DNA of 64,000 nt from JBBQCW01 sp038319025 (GTDB taxonomy: Bacteria; Actinomycetota; Thermoleophilia; Solirubrobacterales; Solirubrobacteraceae): positions 59,681 to 123,680 of the forward strand of contig JBBQCW010000008.1 in assembly GCA_038319025.1 (NCBI GenBank), read 5' to 3'. Positions 18,401 to 24,874 of the stretch are shown in pieces. Each line of letters begins with the position of its first letter. Position 1 is the first letter of the stretch. The translations under genes and the position numbers were made by a program. The notes beneath the pieces were generated by a model. It saw only the letters and a list, made by a program, of their open reading frames with translations, had not been told where the DNA came from and made no database searches.

Positions 18401-18783
18401 CGTACGCGAGGCGGCGGTCGATCTTCGGCGCGTCGACTCCCGGCCTGCCGAGCCGGTTCCTGGCCGAGATCCCGGTCGAGCTCACCGAGCAGTCGGGTTC
18501 GCTGTCGGCGTGGTCTCCCTCGGGCGGGTTGGGCGCGCGCGCCGGCGTCGGCGCGATCCGCGGGCGGGTCGGCTCGTGGGGGTCACCGTCGACCGGCCGG
18601 GGCAGCGAGGCCGAGGCAGCGCCCGTCGTGTCCTTCCGTATGGGGGAGGACGTTAGGCACGCCGCGTTTGGCGACGGCGTGGTCACCGGTGTCGAACCGG
18701 GCGGCATCGTGGTGATCCGCTTCGCCCGCGACGGCTCCGAGCGCAAGTTGATGGCCGAGTACGCGCCGATCGAGAAGAGATAA
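15445..18783 (+). CDS. pcrA: ATP-dependent DNA helicase PcrA/UvrD with intein
   Basis: SF1A helicase of repair and transcription-coupled processes. The precursor is 1112 aa; without the intein it is about 749, normal for PcrA. Walker A AGAGSGKT is at residues 36-43, Walker B VLVDEYQDTN near 225. Motif III is split: GDDSQ, then the intein (residues 260-622), then SIYSFRHADIRN. The second half continues with VVKLEQNYRST (motif IV), LVTLMTLHNAKGLEYPIVFV and RLAYVGITRAM. The C-terminal ~50 residues (GEDVRHAAFGDGVVTGVE) match the Tudor-like domain of PcrA. folD begins 2 nt after the stop. Confidence 0.96.
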   Translation: MAASDTDAYLDQLLNGLNEPQREAVTHPEGPLLILAGAGSGKTRVLTHRIAWLIATGRAHQGEILAITFTNKAAQEMRERVELLLGHSTRTMWVMTFHAACARMLRAEAPRLGYTRQFTIYDQSDSRRLTKRCLDELGVDTKRFTPGAVQNQISGAKNQLQDAEAYGQLVGGYFEQTVADAYRLYEQQIHRMNAMDFDDLLFRAVNVLELFSDVRERYATAFRHVLVDEYQDTNHAQYRWLQLLAAGHRNLAVVGDDSQCLVAGTRVTLADGTHRNIEDIRAGDLIRSSYGSGNFAAARVTAVHEAESKWGVEIKLQSGRRIVSTPEHTHFAGYRQATTPALHMTYVMRRASHGFRVGTTRTHPNKGKRPISGVAQRAMQEQADAAWIVATHDSNNRARAMEAQLSLRYQLPTMPFYARTGGSVNGLVHDQALIDELFFSLDTESGGARLLHDYALDIEYPHYVPGSVEGRRRNVTVTLCGGLRGSTPLHLIAVGGRSEHARAALESAGLNVRPAKAGSGSWRYESAFKSFGAVMDIVKKIQSVLPVHVRYVARLGERVDAGRNSLPFLPAASVRRGMAMFDEDGGYDVVESVEVIPLDRPVYDLNIEQTHNFIAEGIVTHNSIYSFRHADIRNILDFEEDFGRDGPVKVVKLEQNYRSTQMILNAANAVIAHNRSQIAKRLWTDLGEGDPIKIRGTDDEHTEARFVVGEIERLADEGVSKEEIAIFYRTNAQSRVLEDTLVRREIGYQVIGGTKFYERAEIKDATAYLTILGNPQDVVAFTRVVNSPKRGIGQTSLSRVISHGATLGIPVWDAAIDPSSVPGLGTAAVRSLGKFMATMERLRERMADGVPVGDLLDAVLHEVGYYDALEAERTIEAQGRIENLQELVEVARQFDASAPEGENTLDVFLQQIALVADADSRTEDEGLVTLMTLHNAKGLEYPIVFVIGCEEGVFPHSRALDEGSLEEERRLAYVGITRAMRDLYLTYARRRSIFGASTPGLPSRFLAEIPVELTEQSGSLSAWSPSGGLGARAGVGAIRGRVGSWGSPSTGRGSEAEAAPVVSFRMGEDVRHAAFGDGVVTGVEPGGIVVIRFARDGSERKLMAEYAPIEKR
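16222..17310 (+). other. Intein in PcrA (363 aa)
   Basis: Begins with Cys (CLVAGTRVTLADGTHRNIE, block A) and ends VYDLNIEQTHNFIAEGIVTHN with the terminal His-Asn, followed by Ser as the +1 nucleophile. Block B is TPEHTHFA. The insertion point is within motif III, between Gln and Ser of DDSQ|SIYS. The central part lacks a LAGLIDADG motif; instead MTYVMRRASHGFRVGTTR plus QADAAWIVATHDS and AMEAQLSLRYQLP recall a GIY-YIG-type endonuclease fold (inference). Protein splicing should leave a seamless helicase. Confidence 0.9.
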
Positions 18784-18784
18784 C

Positions 18785-19642
18785 TTGCGGGGAGTGAGCG
18801 CTTCCATCATCGACGGCAAAGCGATCGCGGCCGAGACTCGAGTCCAGGTCGCGATCGACGTCGAGGCGTTCTTCGCGCGCACCGGCCGCCGGCCCGGCTT
18901 GGCCACCGTGCTCGTCGGCGAGGACGCGGCTTCCGCGGTATACGTCGGCGGCAAACAGAAGGCCTGCGCCGAGGTGGGGATCACGGGCTTTGACCACCGG
19001 CTCGCCGCGGACGCATCACGCGAGGAGGTCGTCGCACTGCTGGAGCGGCTGAATGCGGATCCCGCCGTCAACGGCATCCTGTGCCAGCTGCCGGTGCCGG
19101 CCCATCTGGACGGCGTCGAACTCACGGGCATGATCGACCCGGGCAAGGACGTCGACGGGCTGACGGCGATCAGCGCCGGGCGCCTGATGCTCGGCGAACC
19201 TGGGCTGCGGCCGTGCACCCCCGAGGGCGTGATGATCCTGCTCGAGCATGCGGGCGTCGAAATGGAAGGCGCCGAAGCGGTCGTGGTCGGCCGCTCGAAC
19301 CTTTTCGGTAAGCCGATGGGCCAGTTACTACTGGGCGCTAACGCCACCGTCACCCAATGCCACTCGCGCACGCGGGACCTGGCGGGCGTGTGCGCCCGGG
19401 CCGACGTGCTGATCGTCGCGGTCGGCCGCGCGGAGATGGTTCGCGGTGATTGGGTCAAGCCCGGCGCTGTGGTCATCGACGTGGGGATGAACCGCACGGA
19501 TGACGGGCTTCGCGGGGATGTCGCCTTCGCCGAGGCGGCCGAGGTCGCATCAGCGATTACGCCGGTGCCCGGCGGCGTGGGGCCGATGACCATCGCCTGC
19601 CTGTTGCGCAACACGCTCAAGGCGGCGGAGGCGGCCGCATGA
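18785..19642 (+). CDS. folD: Methylenetetrahydrofolate dehydrogenase / cyclohydrolase
   Basis: Bifunctional one-carbon enzyme. Features: SIIDGKAIAAETR near the N-terminus, the substrate lysine region AASAVYVGGKQKACAEVG, VNGILCQLPVPAHLDG, PGKDVDGLTAISAG, NADP-fold VVVGRSNLFGKPMGQLL, and the C-terminal TPVPGGVGPMTIACL. 285 aa, normal. The frame opens with TTG at 18785, 2 nt after the pcrA stop; GTG at 18794 is an alternative. It overlaps the next gene by 4 nt (ATGA). Confidence 0.96.
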   Translation: MRGVSASIIDGKAIAAETRVQVAIDVEAFFARTGRRPGLATVLVGEDAASAVYVGGKQKACAEVGITGFDHRLAADASREEVVALLERLNADPAVNGILCQLPVPAHLDGVELTGMIDPGKDVDGLTAISAGRLMLGEPGLRPCTPEGVMILLEHAGVEMEGAEAVVVGRSNLFGKPMGQLLLGANATVTQCHSRTRDLAGVCARADVLIVAVGRAEMVRGDWVKPGAVVIDVGMNRTDDGLRGDVAFAEAAEVASAITPVPGGVGPMTIACLLRNTLKAAEAAA

Positions 19643-20181
19643 CGCGGCCGGCGATCCGGCAGATCGGGCGCTGGGAGTGGGTGGTCGCCGGGCTGGGGGT
19701 GGTGCTGGTGGGGCTGTTGTGGGCGCCGTGGTATGGGTACCCAAGCGGTCACGGGATCGACGGGACGTACTCGAACCATATTTCGACCGTCATCTCGTAC
19801 TACTCCGTTCCTGACCTCACCGCCTGGCAGGCGTTCTCCGTCACTGACATCGCCATCGCGATCTTCGCCCTGGCCTGCGTCATCGAGCCGTTCGTCCTGC
19901 GCGGCACGCGCAGCCCGGCCGTCGCGCTCACGTGGAACGTCTGCATCAACTACGCGGCGATCGGAGTGATCATCTGGATCACCGTCCAGCTGTTCAACAC
20001 GCCAGCTGGCTACGAGGACTTGCAGTGGGGAGCCTGGGCCTCCCTGGGCGTAGCGCTCGCGACGCTCGCTGCCGGCTGGATGTCCTTGACCGACGAACAC
20101 GTCGCCCGAGCACCGGAGCCCGATGTTCCCTTGCGCCCGATCCCGCCGGTCGGCGGGTCCGAAGTGCCCGCGCCTCGCTAG
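19639..20181 (+). CDS. Four-span membrane protein of unknown function
   Basis: 180 residues with four hydrophobic helices: around residues 12-35 (WVVAGLGVVLVGLLWAPW), 63-88 (FSVTDIAIAIFALACVIEPF), 95-122 (WNVCINYAAIGVIIWITVQLF) and 132-152. A polar Pro-rich tail follows. ATG overlaps the folD stop in ATGA, so translation is coupled. It lies between folD and gatC. No family recognised. Confidence 0.85.
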   Translation: MTRPAIRQIGRWEWVVAGLGVVLVGLLWAPWYGYPSGHGIDGTYSNHISTVISYYSVPDLTAWQAFSVTDIAIAIFALACVIEPFVLRGTRSPAVALTWNVCINYAAIGVIIWITVQLFNTPAGYEDLQWGAWASLGVALATLAAGWMSLTDEHVARAPEPDVPLRPIPPVGGSEVPAPR

Positions 20182-20184
20182 CCT
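20179..20184 (+). promoter_or_regulatory. -10 box TAGCCT before gatC
   Basis: TAGCCT begins on the TAG stop of the preceding membrane-protein gene and is followed by 8 nt and ATG at 20193. Confidence 0.5.
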
Positions 20185-20192
20185 CTCGGCCG

Positions 20193-20483
20193 ATGCTCTC
20201 CCGCGACCAGGTCCTCCACGTAGCCGTGCTCGCACGCCTTGCCCTCACCGACGAGGAGGTCGACCGCTACGCCACCGAGCTGAGCGGCGTCCTGGATCAC
20301 ATCGAGACGATATCCGCGCTCGATCTGGATGACGTCAAGCCGACCGCCCACGTGGTGGAGGTCGAAAACGCGCTGCGGCCCGACGTCCCGCACGAGTCGC
20401 TGCCGCTTGAAGTCGCACTGGCCCAGGCGCCGCTTGTGGCCGATGGCGGCTTTCAGGTGCCCAGCCCGCAGGCCGGCGGATGA
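20193..20483 (+). CDS. gatC: Aspartyl/glutamyl-tRNA(Asn/Gln) amidotransferase subunit C
   Basis: 96 residues: MLSRDQVLHVAVLARLALTD start, HIETISALDLDDVKPTAHV core and VPSPQAGG tail. It is the belt subunit of GatCAB, which amidates Glu-tRNA(Gln) and sometimes Asp-tRNA(Asn). ATG at 20193 is fixed by length and the -10 box. Overlaps gatA by 4 nt (ATGA). Confidence 0.95.
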   Translation: MLSRDQVLHVAVLARLALTDEEVDRYATELSGVLDHIETISALDLDDVKPTAHVVEVENALRPDVPHESLPLEVALAQAPLVADGGFQVPSPQAGG

Positions 20484-21910
20484 GCACGCTGCGTGATCTC
20501 ACCGCGGCGCAGGCGATCGCCGAGATCGAGAGCGGCGCGCTGTCCTCCGACGAGGTCTTCAACGCCTACCGGGAGGCCGCCGCCGGCGACACGCTCAACG
20601 CCTACACGTGGGTGGCGGACGAGGCCCCGACCGCGGCAGAAGGCCCGCTGAGCGGACTCCCGGTAGCGCTGAAGGATCTGTTCTGCACCGAGGGCATCCC
20701 CAGCCAGGCCGGGTCGCGCATCCTCGAGGGTTACCTGCCGCCGTACACGGCCGCGGTCGTCGAGCAGTTGCAGGCGGCCGGCTCGCGCATCGTCGGCAAG
20801 ACCAACCAGGACGAGTTCGCGATGGGCTCCTCAACGGAAAATTCCGCCTACGGCCTGACGCTGAATCCGTGGTCGGCCGACCACGTTCCCGGCGGCTCCT
20901 CGGGCGGCAGCGCCGCCGCTGTTGCCGCGGGGCTCGCGCCCTGGGCCCTGGGCACCGACACGGGCGGATCGATCCGTCAGCCCGCCGCGCTCTGCGGGAT
21001 CGTCGGCCTCAAACCCACCTACGGCACCGTCAGCCGCTACGGGATGATCGCCTTCGCCTCCTCGCTCGACCAGGCCGGCACCTTCACGCGGGACGTGGCG
21101 GACGCCGCGCTCCTCTACGGCCACATGACGGCCCGCGACCCGCGCGACAGCACCTCGATTGGCCATCCCGAAGCGATCGCGATCCCCACGGCCGAGCGCC
21201 TGGACGGCGTGCGCCTGGGCGTCCCGGAGGAACTGACGGGCGACGGCATCGAGCCTGGTGTCCTCGCCGCGTTCAACGCATCTCTCAAGCTCGCCCAAGA
21301 ACTGGGCGCGGTCGTCGAGACCTGCCGCCTGCCGCACGCTCCCCATGCGCTCGCCGCCTACTACGTGTTGGCTCCCGCGGAGGCCAGTTCCAACCTCGCC
21401 CGCTTTGACGGCGTGCGCTACGGCCACCGCAAGCCCGGCGACGGGACGCTGCTGGGCATGTACACCGCCACCCGCGAGGCGGGCTTCGGCGACGAGGTCA
21501 AGCGCCGGATCCTGATCGGCACATACGCGCTGTCCTCTGGCTACTACGACGCCTACTACGGCACGGCGCAGAAGGTCCGCACCAAGATTGCCGACGACTT
21601 CCGCGACGCGTTTACGCGCTTTGACGCGATCGTCAGCCCCACCAGCCCGGGAGTCGCGTTCAAGCTGGGGGAGAAGACGGGCGATCCGCTCTCCATGTAC
21701 CTGAACGACGTGTGCACGGTGCCGGCCTCCCTGGCCGGGCTGCCCGGGATCTCGATCCCCAACGGGCTCGCCGCCGCCCCCGGCGGCGGGCCCGAACTGC
21801 CCAGCGGCCTGCAGCTGATCGGCCCGGCGTTCAGTGAGAACCGGCTGCTCGAGTACGCCCACGCGCTCGAGCACGCGATCGGTTTCGACGGCTCAGGGGC
21901 GCGCGCATGA
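20480..21910 (+). CDS. gatA: Aspartyl/glutamyl-tRNA(Asn/Gln) amidotransferase subunit A
   Basis: Amidase-signature subunit releasing ammonia from glutamine. The Ser-cisSer-Lys triad parts are visible: ALKDLFC with catalytic Lys, GSSTENSAYG, then the Gly/Ser loop VPGGSSGGSAAAVAAG and GTDTGGSIRQPAALCG. 476 aa, normal. Overlaps gatB by 4 nt. Confidence 0.97.
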   Translation: MSTLRDLTAAQAIAEIESGALSSDEVFNAYREAAAGDTLNAYTWVADEAPTAAEGPLSGLPVALKDLFCTEGIPSQAGSRILEGYLPPYTAAVVEQLQAAGSRIVGKTNQDEFAMGSSTENSAYGLTLNPWSADHVPGGSSGGSAAAVAAGLAPWALGTDTGGSIRQPAALCGIVGLKPTYGTVSRYGMIAFASSLDQAGTFTRDVADAALLYGHMTARDPRDSTSIGHPEAIAIPTAERLDGVRLGVPEELTGDGIEPGVLAAFNASLKLAQELGAVVETCRLPHAPHALAAYYVLAPAEASSNLARFDGVRYGHRKPGDGTLLGMYTATREAGFGDEVKRRILIGTYALSSGYYDAYYGTAQKVRTKIADDFRDAFTRFDAIVSPTSPGVAFKLGEKTGDPLSMYLNDVCTVPASLAGLPGISIPNGLAAAPGGGPELPSGLQLIGPAFSENRLLEYAHALEHAIGFDGSGARA

Positions 21911-23331
21911 CTGACTACGAGGCGGTCATCGGGCTGGAGATCCACGTCCAGCTGCGCACCAACACCAAGATGTTCTGCTCCTGTGCACTGTCGTTCGGCG
22001 AGGAGCCCAACACCCGCACGTGCCCCGTCTGCCTGGGCCTCCCCGGGTCGCTGCCGGTGGCCAACGCGGGCGCCGTCCATTACGGGCTGATGATCGGGCT
22101 GGCGGTGGGCAGCGAGCTGGCCCCGCGGTCCATCTTCCACCGCAAGAACTACTTCTACCCTGACCTGCCGAAGGGGTACCAGATCAGTCAGTTCGACGAA
22201 CCGCTTTGCCTGGGCGGCAATCTGGGCGGTGTGCGCATTCACCGCGTGCATCTGGAGGAGGACGCCGCCAAGCTCGTGCACGCCGGGGCCAGCGGCCGGA
22301 TCCAGTCCTCGCGGACCTCCGTCGTGGACTTCAACCGCGGCGGCACACCGCTGGCGGAGATCGTCACCGAGCCGGACATCGCCTCCGCGGAGCAGGCCGG
22401 AGAGTTCTTGCGGTTGTTGCGCACCACGCTGCGAACCCTGGGCGTGAGCGACGTGAACATGGAAGAGGGCTCGCTGCGCTGCGACGCCAACATCTCCATC
22501 CGGCCGGTCGGCGCCACCGAGCTGGGCACGAAGACCGAGCTGAAGAACATGAACTCCTTCCGCTTCATCGAGCGCGGCATTCGCGCGGAGATCGCCCGGC
22601 AGGAAGCCGTCGTCGCGGCCGGTGGCAAGGTGGAGCAGGAGACGCTGCATTTTGATCCTCGGAGCGAGGCGATCACCTCGCTGCGCTCCAAGGAGCAGGC
22701 TCACGACTACCGGTACTTCCCCGAGCCCGACCTCGTGCCGGTGGCGATCACGCAGGAGATGCTCGACGCCGCTCAGGCGGCGCTGCCCGAACTGCCTGCG
22801 GCTCGCGAAGCTCGCTTTGTCGAGGATCTCAGCCTGAGTGCGGACGCCGCCCGCCAGCTTTCCTGGCGCAGCGAACAGGGCGATTTCTTCGAGTCCGCGC
22901 TGTCGGCGAACCCGTCTGCACCGGCACGTACCACCGCCAACTGGGTCATCGACCTGGTCGCGCGTATCGACGCTGAAGATCCCGCCGACGGCCCCGTCAC
23001 CCCGGCTGCGTTGGGGCGGCTCGTCGTGCTGGTGGAGGAGAAGGTGGTCACGGGCAGCGGCGCGCGCCAGGTGCTCGACCGCCTGATCACCGGCGGCGGC
23101 GACCCGGACGAGATCGTCGAAGCCGAAGGGCTCACGGCCGTCGGTGGTGACGACACGCTGGCGCCGATCGTGGCCGCCGCGCTCCAAGCAAATCCCGATG
23201 TGGTCGAGAAGCTTCGGGGCGGCGACATGAAGCCCGTCGGCGTGATCGTCGGGTATGTGATGAAGGAGACCAAGGGCCGCGCCGATGGTGCCGAGGTGAC
23301 CCGGCTCGTCCGTGCCCAGCTGGGTCTGTGA
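21907..23331 (+). CDS. gatB: Aspartyl/glutamyl-tRNA(Asn/Gln) amidotransferase subunit B
   Basis: tRNA-binding and kinase subunit of GatCAB. Starts DYEAVIGLEIHVQLRT; zinc-site cysteines in MFCSCALSFGEEPNTRTCPVCLG; HRKNYFYPDLPKGYQISQ; then SLRCDANIS and the C-terminal YqeY-like tail ending VTRLVRAQLGL. 474 aa. Last gene of the coupled gatCAB set. Confidence 0.97.
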   Translation: MTDYEAVIGLEIHVQLRTNTKMFCSCALSFGEEPNTRTCPVCLGLPGSLPVANAGAVHYGLMIGLAVGSELAPRSIFHRKNYFYPDLPKGYQISQFDEPLCLGGNLGGVRIHRVHLEEDAAKLVHAGASGRIQSSRTSVVDFNRGGTPLAEIVTEPDIASAEQAGEFLRLLRTTLRTLGVSDVNMEEGSLRCDANISIRPVGATELGTKTELKNMNSFRFIERGIRAEIARQEAVVAAGGKVEQETLHFDPRSEAITSLRSKEQAHDYRYFPEPDLVPVAITQEMLDAAQAALPELPAAREARFVEDLSLSADAARQLSWRSEQGDFFESALSANPSAPARTTANWVIDLVARIDAEDPADGPVTPAALGRLVVLVEEKVVTGSGARQVLDRLITGGGDPDEIVEAEGLTAVGGDDTLAPIVAAALQANPDVVEKLRGGDMKPVGVIVGYVMKETKGRADGAEVTRLVRAQLGL

Positions 23332-23418
23332 CACCGCTCAATCTGGCCCGGGATTGCGGTCGTCCGCCTGATTCGCAAAACTCCCACCGGTCCGCACGCC
23401 ACTGGAGGCAGCACACTC

Positions 23419-23898
23419 ATGATTCGTTCCACCCGTCCCGTAGCTCTCCTCGCCGCTCTTGTCGCCGTCAGCCTGACCCTCGCCGCGTGCGGCGGCGGAG
23501 GTAATGACACCGAGAAGACCTTCAAAACCGAAGGGAAGGCCGCCGTGCTTTCCGTACGTGCCGTAGGTACCCAGCTGGCCACTGCGCTGAAGGGCGCCAG
23601 CAACGCCACCAACGCGCAGCTCACGCAGGAGATCACCGCCATCAGCACGGCCGGCGCCGCCTCATTGGCTCAGGTCAAGGCGCTGAAGGCTCCGAACGAT
23701 GCGGACAAGACGCTGGTGACGAACCTTTCGACCGCGCTGAGCACCGCGCTGAACGATCTGACGGCGATCGGCGACGCCGTCACGGCCAACGATCCGACGC
23801 AGGCCAAGTCCTCTACGGAACAGCTTGTGACGGACTCCACGCCGGTGCAGACCGCCAACAACGCACTGGCGCAAGCCGTGGGAGCCCCGCCGGCCTGA
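23419..23898 (+). CDS. Lipoprotein of unknown function
   Basis: 159 residues with a type II signal peptide: Arg near the N-terminus, hydrophobic LLAALVAVSLTLAAC with lipobox LAAC (Cys at ~24) and a Gly-rich flexible stretch after it. The rest is helical and rich in Ala and Thr with no cysteine. GGAGG lies about 9 nt upstream of ATG. Membrane-anchored, outer-face protein; no family recognised. The 87 bp upstream show no clear -10 box. Confidence 0.85.
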   Translation: MIRSTRPVALLAALVAVSLTLAACGGGGNDTEKTFKTEGKAAVLSVRAVGTQLATALKGASNATNAQLTQEITAISTAGAASLAQVKALKAPNDADKTLVTNLSTALSTALNDLTAIGDAVTANDPTQAKSSTEQLVTDSTPVQTANNALAQAVGAPPA

Positions 23899-23905
23899 TC
23901 GCAGG

Positions 23906-23968
23906 CAGGTGGCGTTGGGACCACCTGTCGAATCCCCACCGCCACATCTCGGACCGGATGGCGGTGGG
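23906..23968 (+). terminator. Two consecutive hairpins after the lipoprotein gene
   Basis: First stem CAGGTGG/CCACCTG (23906-23912, 23921-23927). Second stem is a perfect 10 bp, CCCACCGCCA (23935-23944) with TGGCGGTGGG (23959-23968). GTGGCG at 23909-23914 could instead pair with CGCCAC at 23940-23945, so alternative folds exist. No U-tract. Confidence 0.45.
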
Positions 23969-23999
23969 CAGAAGCCCTGCAAATCGTGAGGATGGTCCC

Positions 24000-24167
24000 A
24001 TGCTCAGCTCACTTGCCTCCACCACTCGCGTCGTGCTCGTGCCGGCGGCTTCCCGGGACACTGAGCCGGGCGCTGTGAAGGTACGCCGCTATCGCATCGC
24101 CCGGCTCCGTCTGGACGACCGCATGTCGGGCGACCGGCACGCGCACCTGCGCCGCTCACACGACTGA
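24000..24167 (+). CDS. Possible small basic protein (55 aa)
   Basis: ATG at 24000 with GAGG 8 nt upstream, stop TGA at 24165-24167. The product is Arg-rich (KVRRYRIARLRLDD, HLRRSHD). Third positions are mostly G or C, as in real genes here. A perfect 8-bp stem with a 3-nt loop follows at 24182-24200. No homology recognised; could be a chance frame. Confidence 0.4.
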   Translation: MLSSLASTTRVVLVPAASRDTEPGAVKVRRYRIARLRLDDRMSGDRHAHLRRSHD

Positions 24168-24181
24168 GTCGGCCCAGCGCC

Positions 24182-24200
24182 TCTCGCCGTCGCGGCGAGA
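24182..24200 (+). terminator. Hairpin TCTCGCCG/CGGCGAGA
   Basis: Perfect 8-bp stem with a TCG loop between the 55-residue frame and the next gene. No U-tract. Confidence 0.45.
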
Positions 24201-24218
24201 CCCACCCGTGGCGGCGGG

Positions 24219-24224
24219 TACGCT
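24219..24224 (+). promoter_or_regulatory. -10 box TACGCT, leaderless small membrane protein
   Basis: TACGCT is followed by 6 nt and ATG at 24231. Confidence 0.5.
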
Positions 24225-24230
24225 GTGAAC

Positions 24231-24434
24231 ATGACTCAGGATCTCGAACCCAGGTCCGGCGGATCTCTGACCAGCGGCCTCGGCAAGAAGGCGGTCGCGC
24301 TCGTCGTGATCGTCGTTGCCGGCTACGTGCTGCTCCGTGTGGCGCTCCACCTGGTTGCCATCGTGGCCCTTCCGTTGATGGCGATCGTCGCGGTCGTGGG
24401 CATCATCTGGGCCTGGAACGCGCTCCGCGACTGA
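24231..24434 (+). CDS. Small two-span membrane protein (67 aa)
   Basis: Polar N-terminus (TQDLEPRSGG) followed by two hydrophobic helices, KAVALVVIVVAGYVLLRVAL and HLVAIVALPLMAIVAVVGI, ending WAWNALRD. Start ATG 24231 chosen from the -10 box; GTG at 24225 is in frame but closer to it. The next gene begins 13 nt after the stop. Family unknown. Confidence 0.75.
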   Translation: MTQDLEPRSGGSLTSGLGKKAVALVVIVVAGYVLLRVALHLVAIVALPLMAIVAVVGIIWAWNALRD

Positions 24435-24447
24435 GGCTCCGGCAGCC

Positions 24448-24753
24448 GTGGCCTATCTGTTCATCGCGCTGACCTTCGGCCTGGCCGGGGGCATCATCGG
24501 CAAGGTCAAGGGTTCATCGTTCTGGATCTGGTTCGTGATCTCGTTCGTGGTTCCGTTCATCGGGGTTCTGGCGGCCATCTGTTACCGCGTCGACAACGAC
24601 GAACTGCGCCGACACTGCCCGCAGTGCGGCCGGGTGGTCAAACTGCACGATGCACTTTGCACTCGGTGCGGTTGCGAACTGGAGTTCCCCACCGACCCGG
24701 CCGAGATCCTTCCGCCCGTGTCGGCGCACAAACCCGCCCACACGGCTTCGTAG
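24448..24753 (+). CDS. Membrane protein with zinc ribbon
   Basis: 101 residues from GTG 24448. Two N-terminal membrane helices (YLFIALTFGLAGGIIG and FWIWFVISFVVPFIGVLAA) precede a cytoplasmic zinc ribbon: CPQCG, 13 residues, then CTRCG. A short Pro-rich tail follows. Probably co-transcribed with the small membrane gene before it. No specific family assigned; the Cys spacing makes zinc binding likely. Confidence 0.8.
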   Translation: MAYLFIALTFGLAGGIIGKVKGSSFWIWFVISFVVPFIGVLAAICYRVDNDELRRHCPQCGRVVKLHDALCTRCGCELEFPTDPAEILPPVSAHKPAHTAS

Positions 24754-24766
24754 CCCTAAAACCCGC

Positions 24767-24775
24767 TGCTACAAT
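24767..24775 (+). promoter_or_regulatory. Extended -10 promoter TGcTACAAT for ilvBN
   Basis: TG at 24767-24768 followed by one base and TACAAT (24770-24775) makes an extended -10 element. Predicted start near 24782 gives a leader of about 93 nt before ilvB. No convincing -35 box. Confidence 0.5.
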
Positions 24776-24784
24776 GGTCGTTCG

Positions 24785-24805
24785 GAGCCGCGCACGTCGC
24801 GGCTC
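24785..24805 (+). other. Leader hairpin at the ilvB transcript start
   Basis: GAGCCGCG (24785-24792) pairs perfectly with CGCGGCTC (24798-24805) around a 5-nt loop, at the predicted 5' end of the ilvBN mRNA. It may stabilise the message or take part in control; no branched-chain leader peptide is seen. Confidence 0.45.
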
Positions 24806-24874
24806 TCTGCGTCGGGGAGCCCATTCCGGCTTTCGGCGCGCCACCCACAAGGATGCGAGAGGAGGTCGGATTAC

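Noticed and set aside
21556..23334. 592-codon open frame antisense to gatB and gatA
   Set aside because: Long antisense frames are expected in GC-rich coding DNA; no ribosome-binding site, no recognisable domain, and gatA/gatB fully explain the region.
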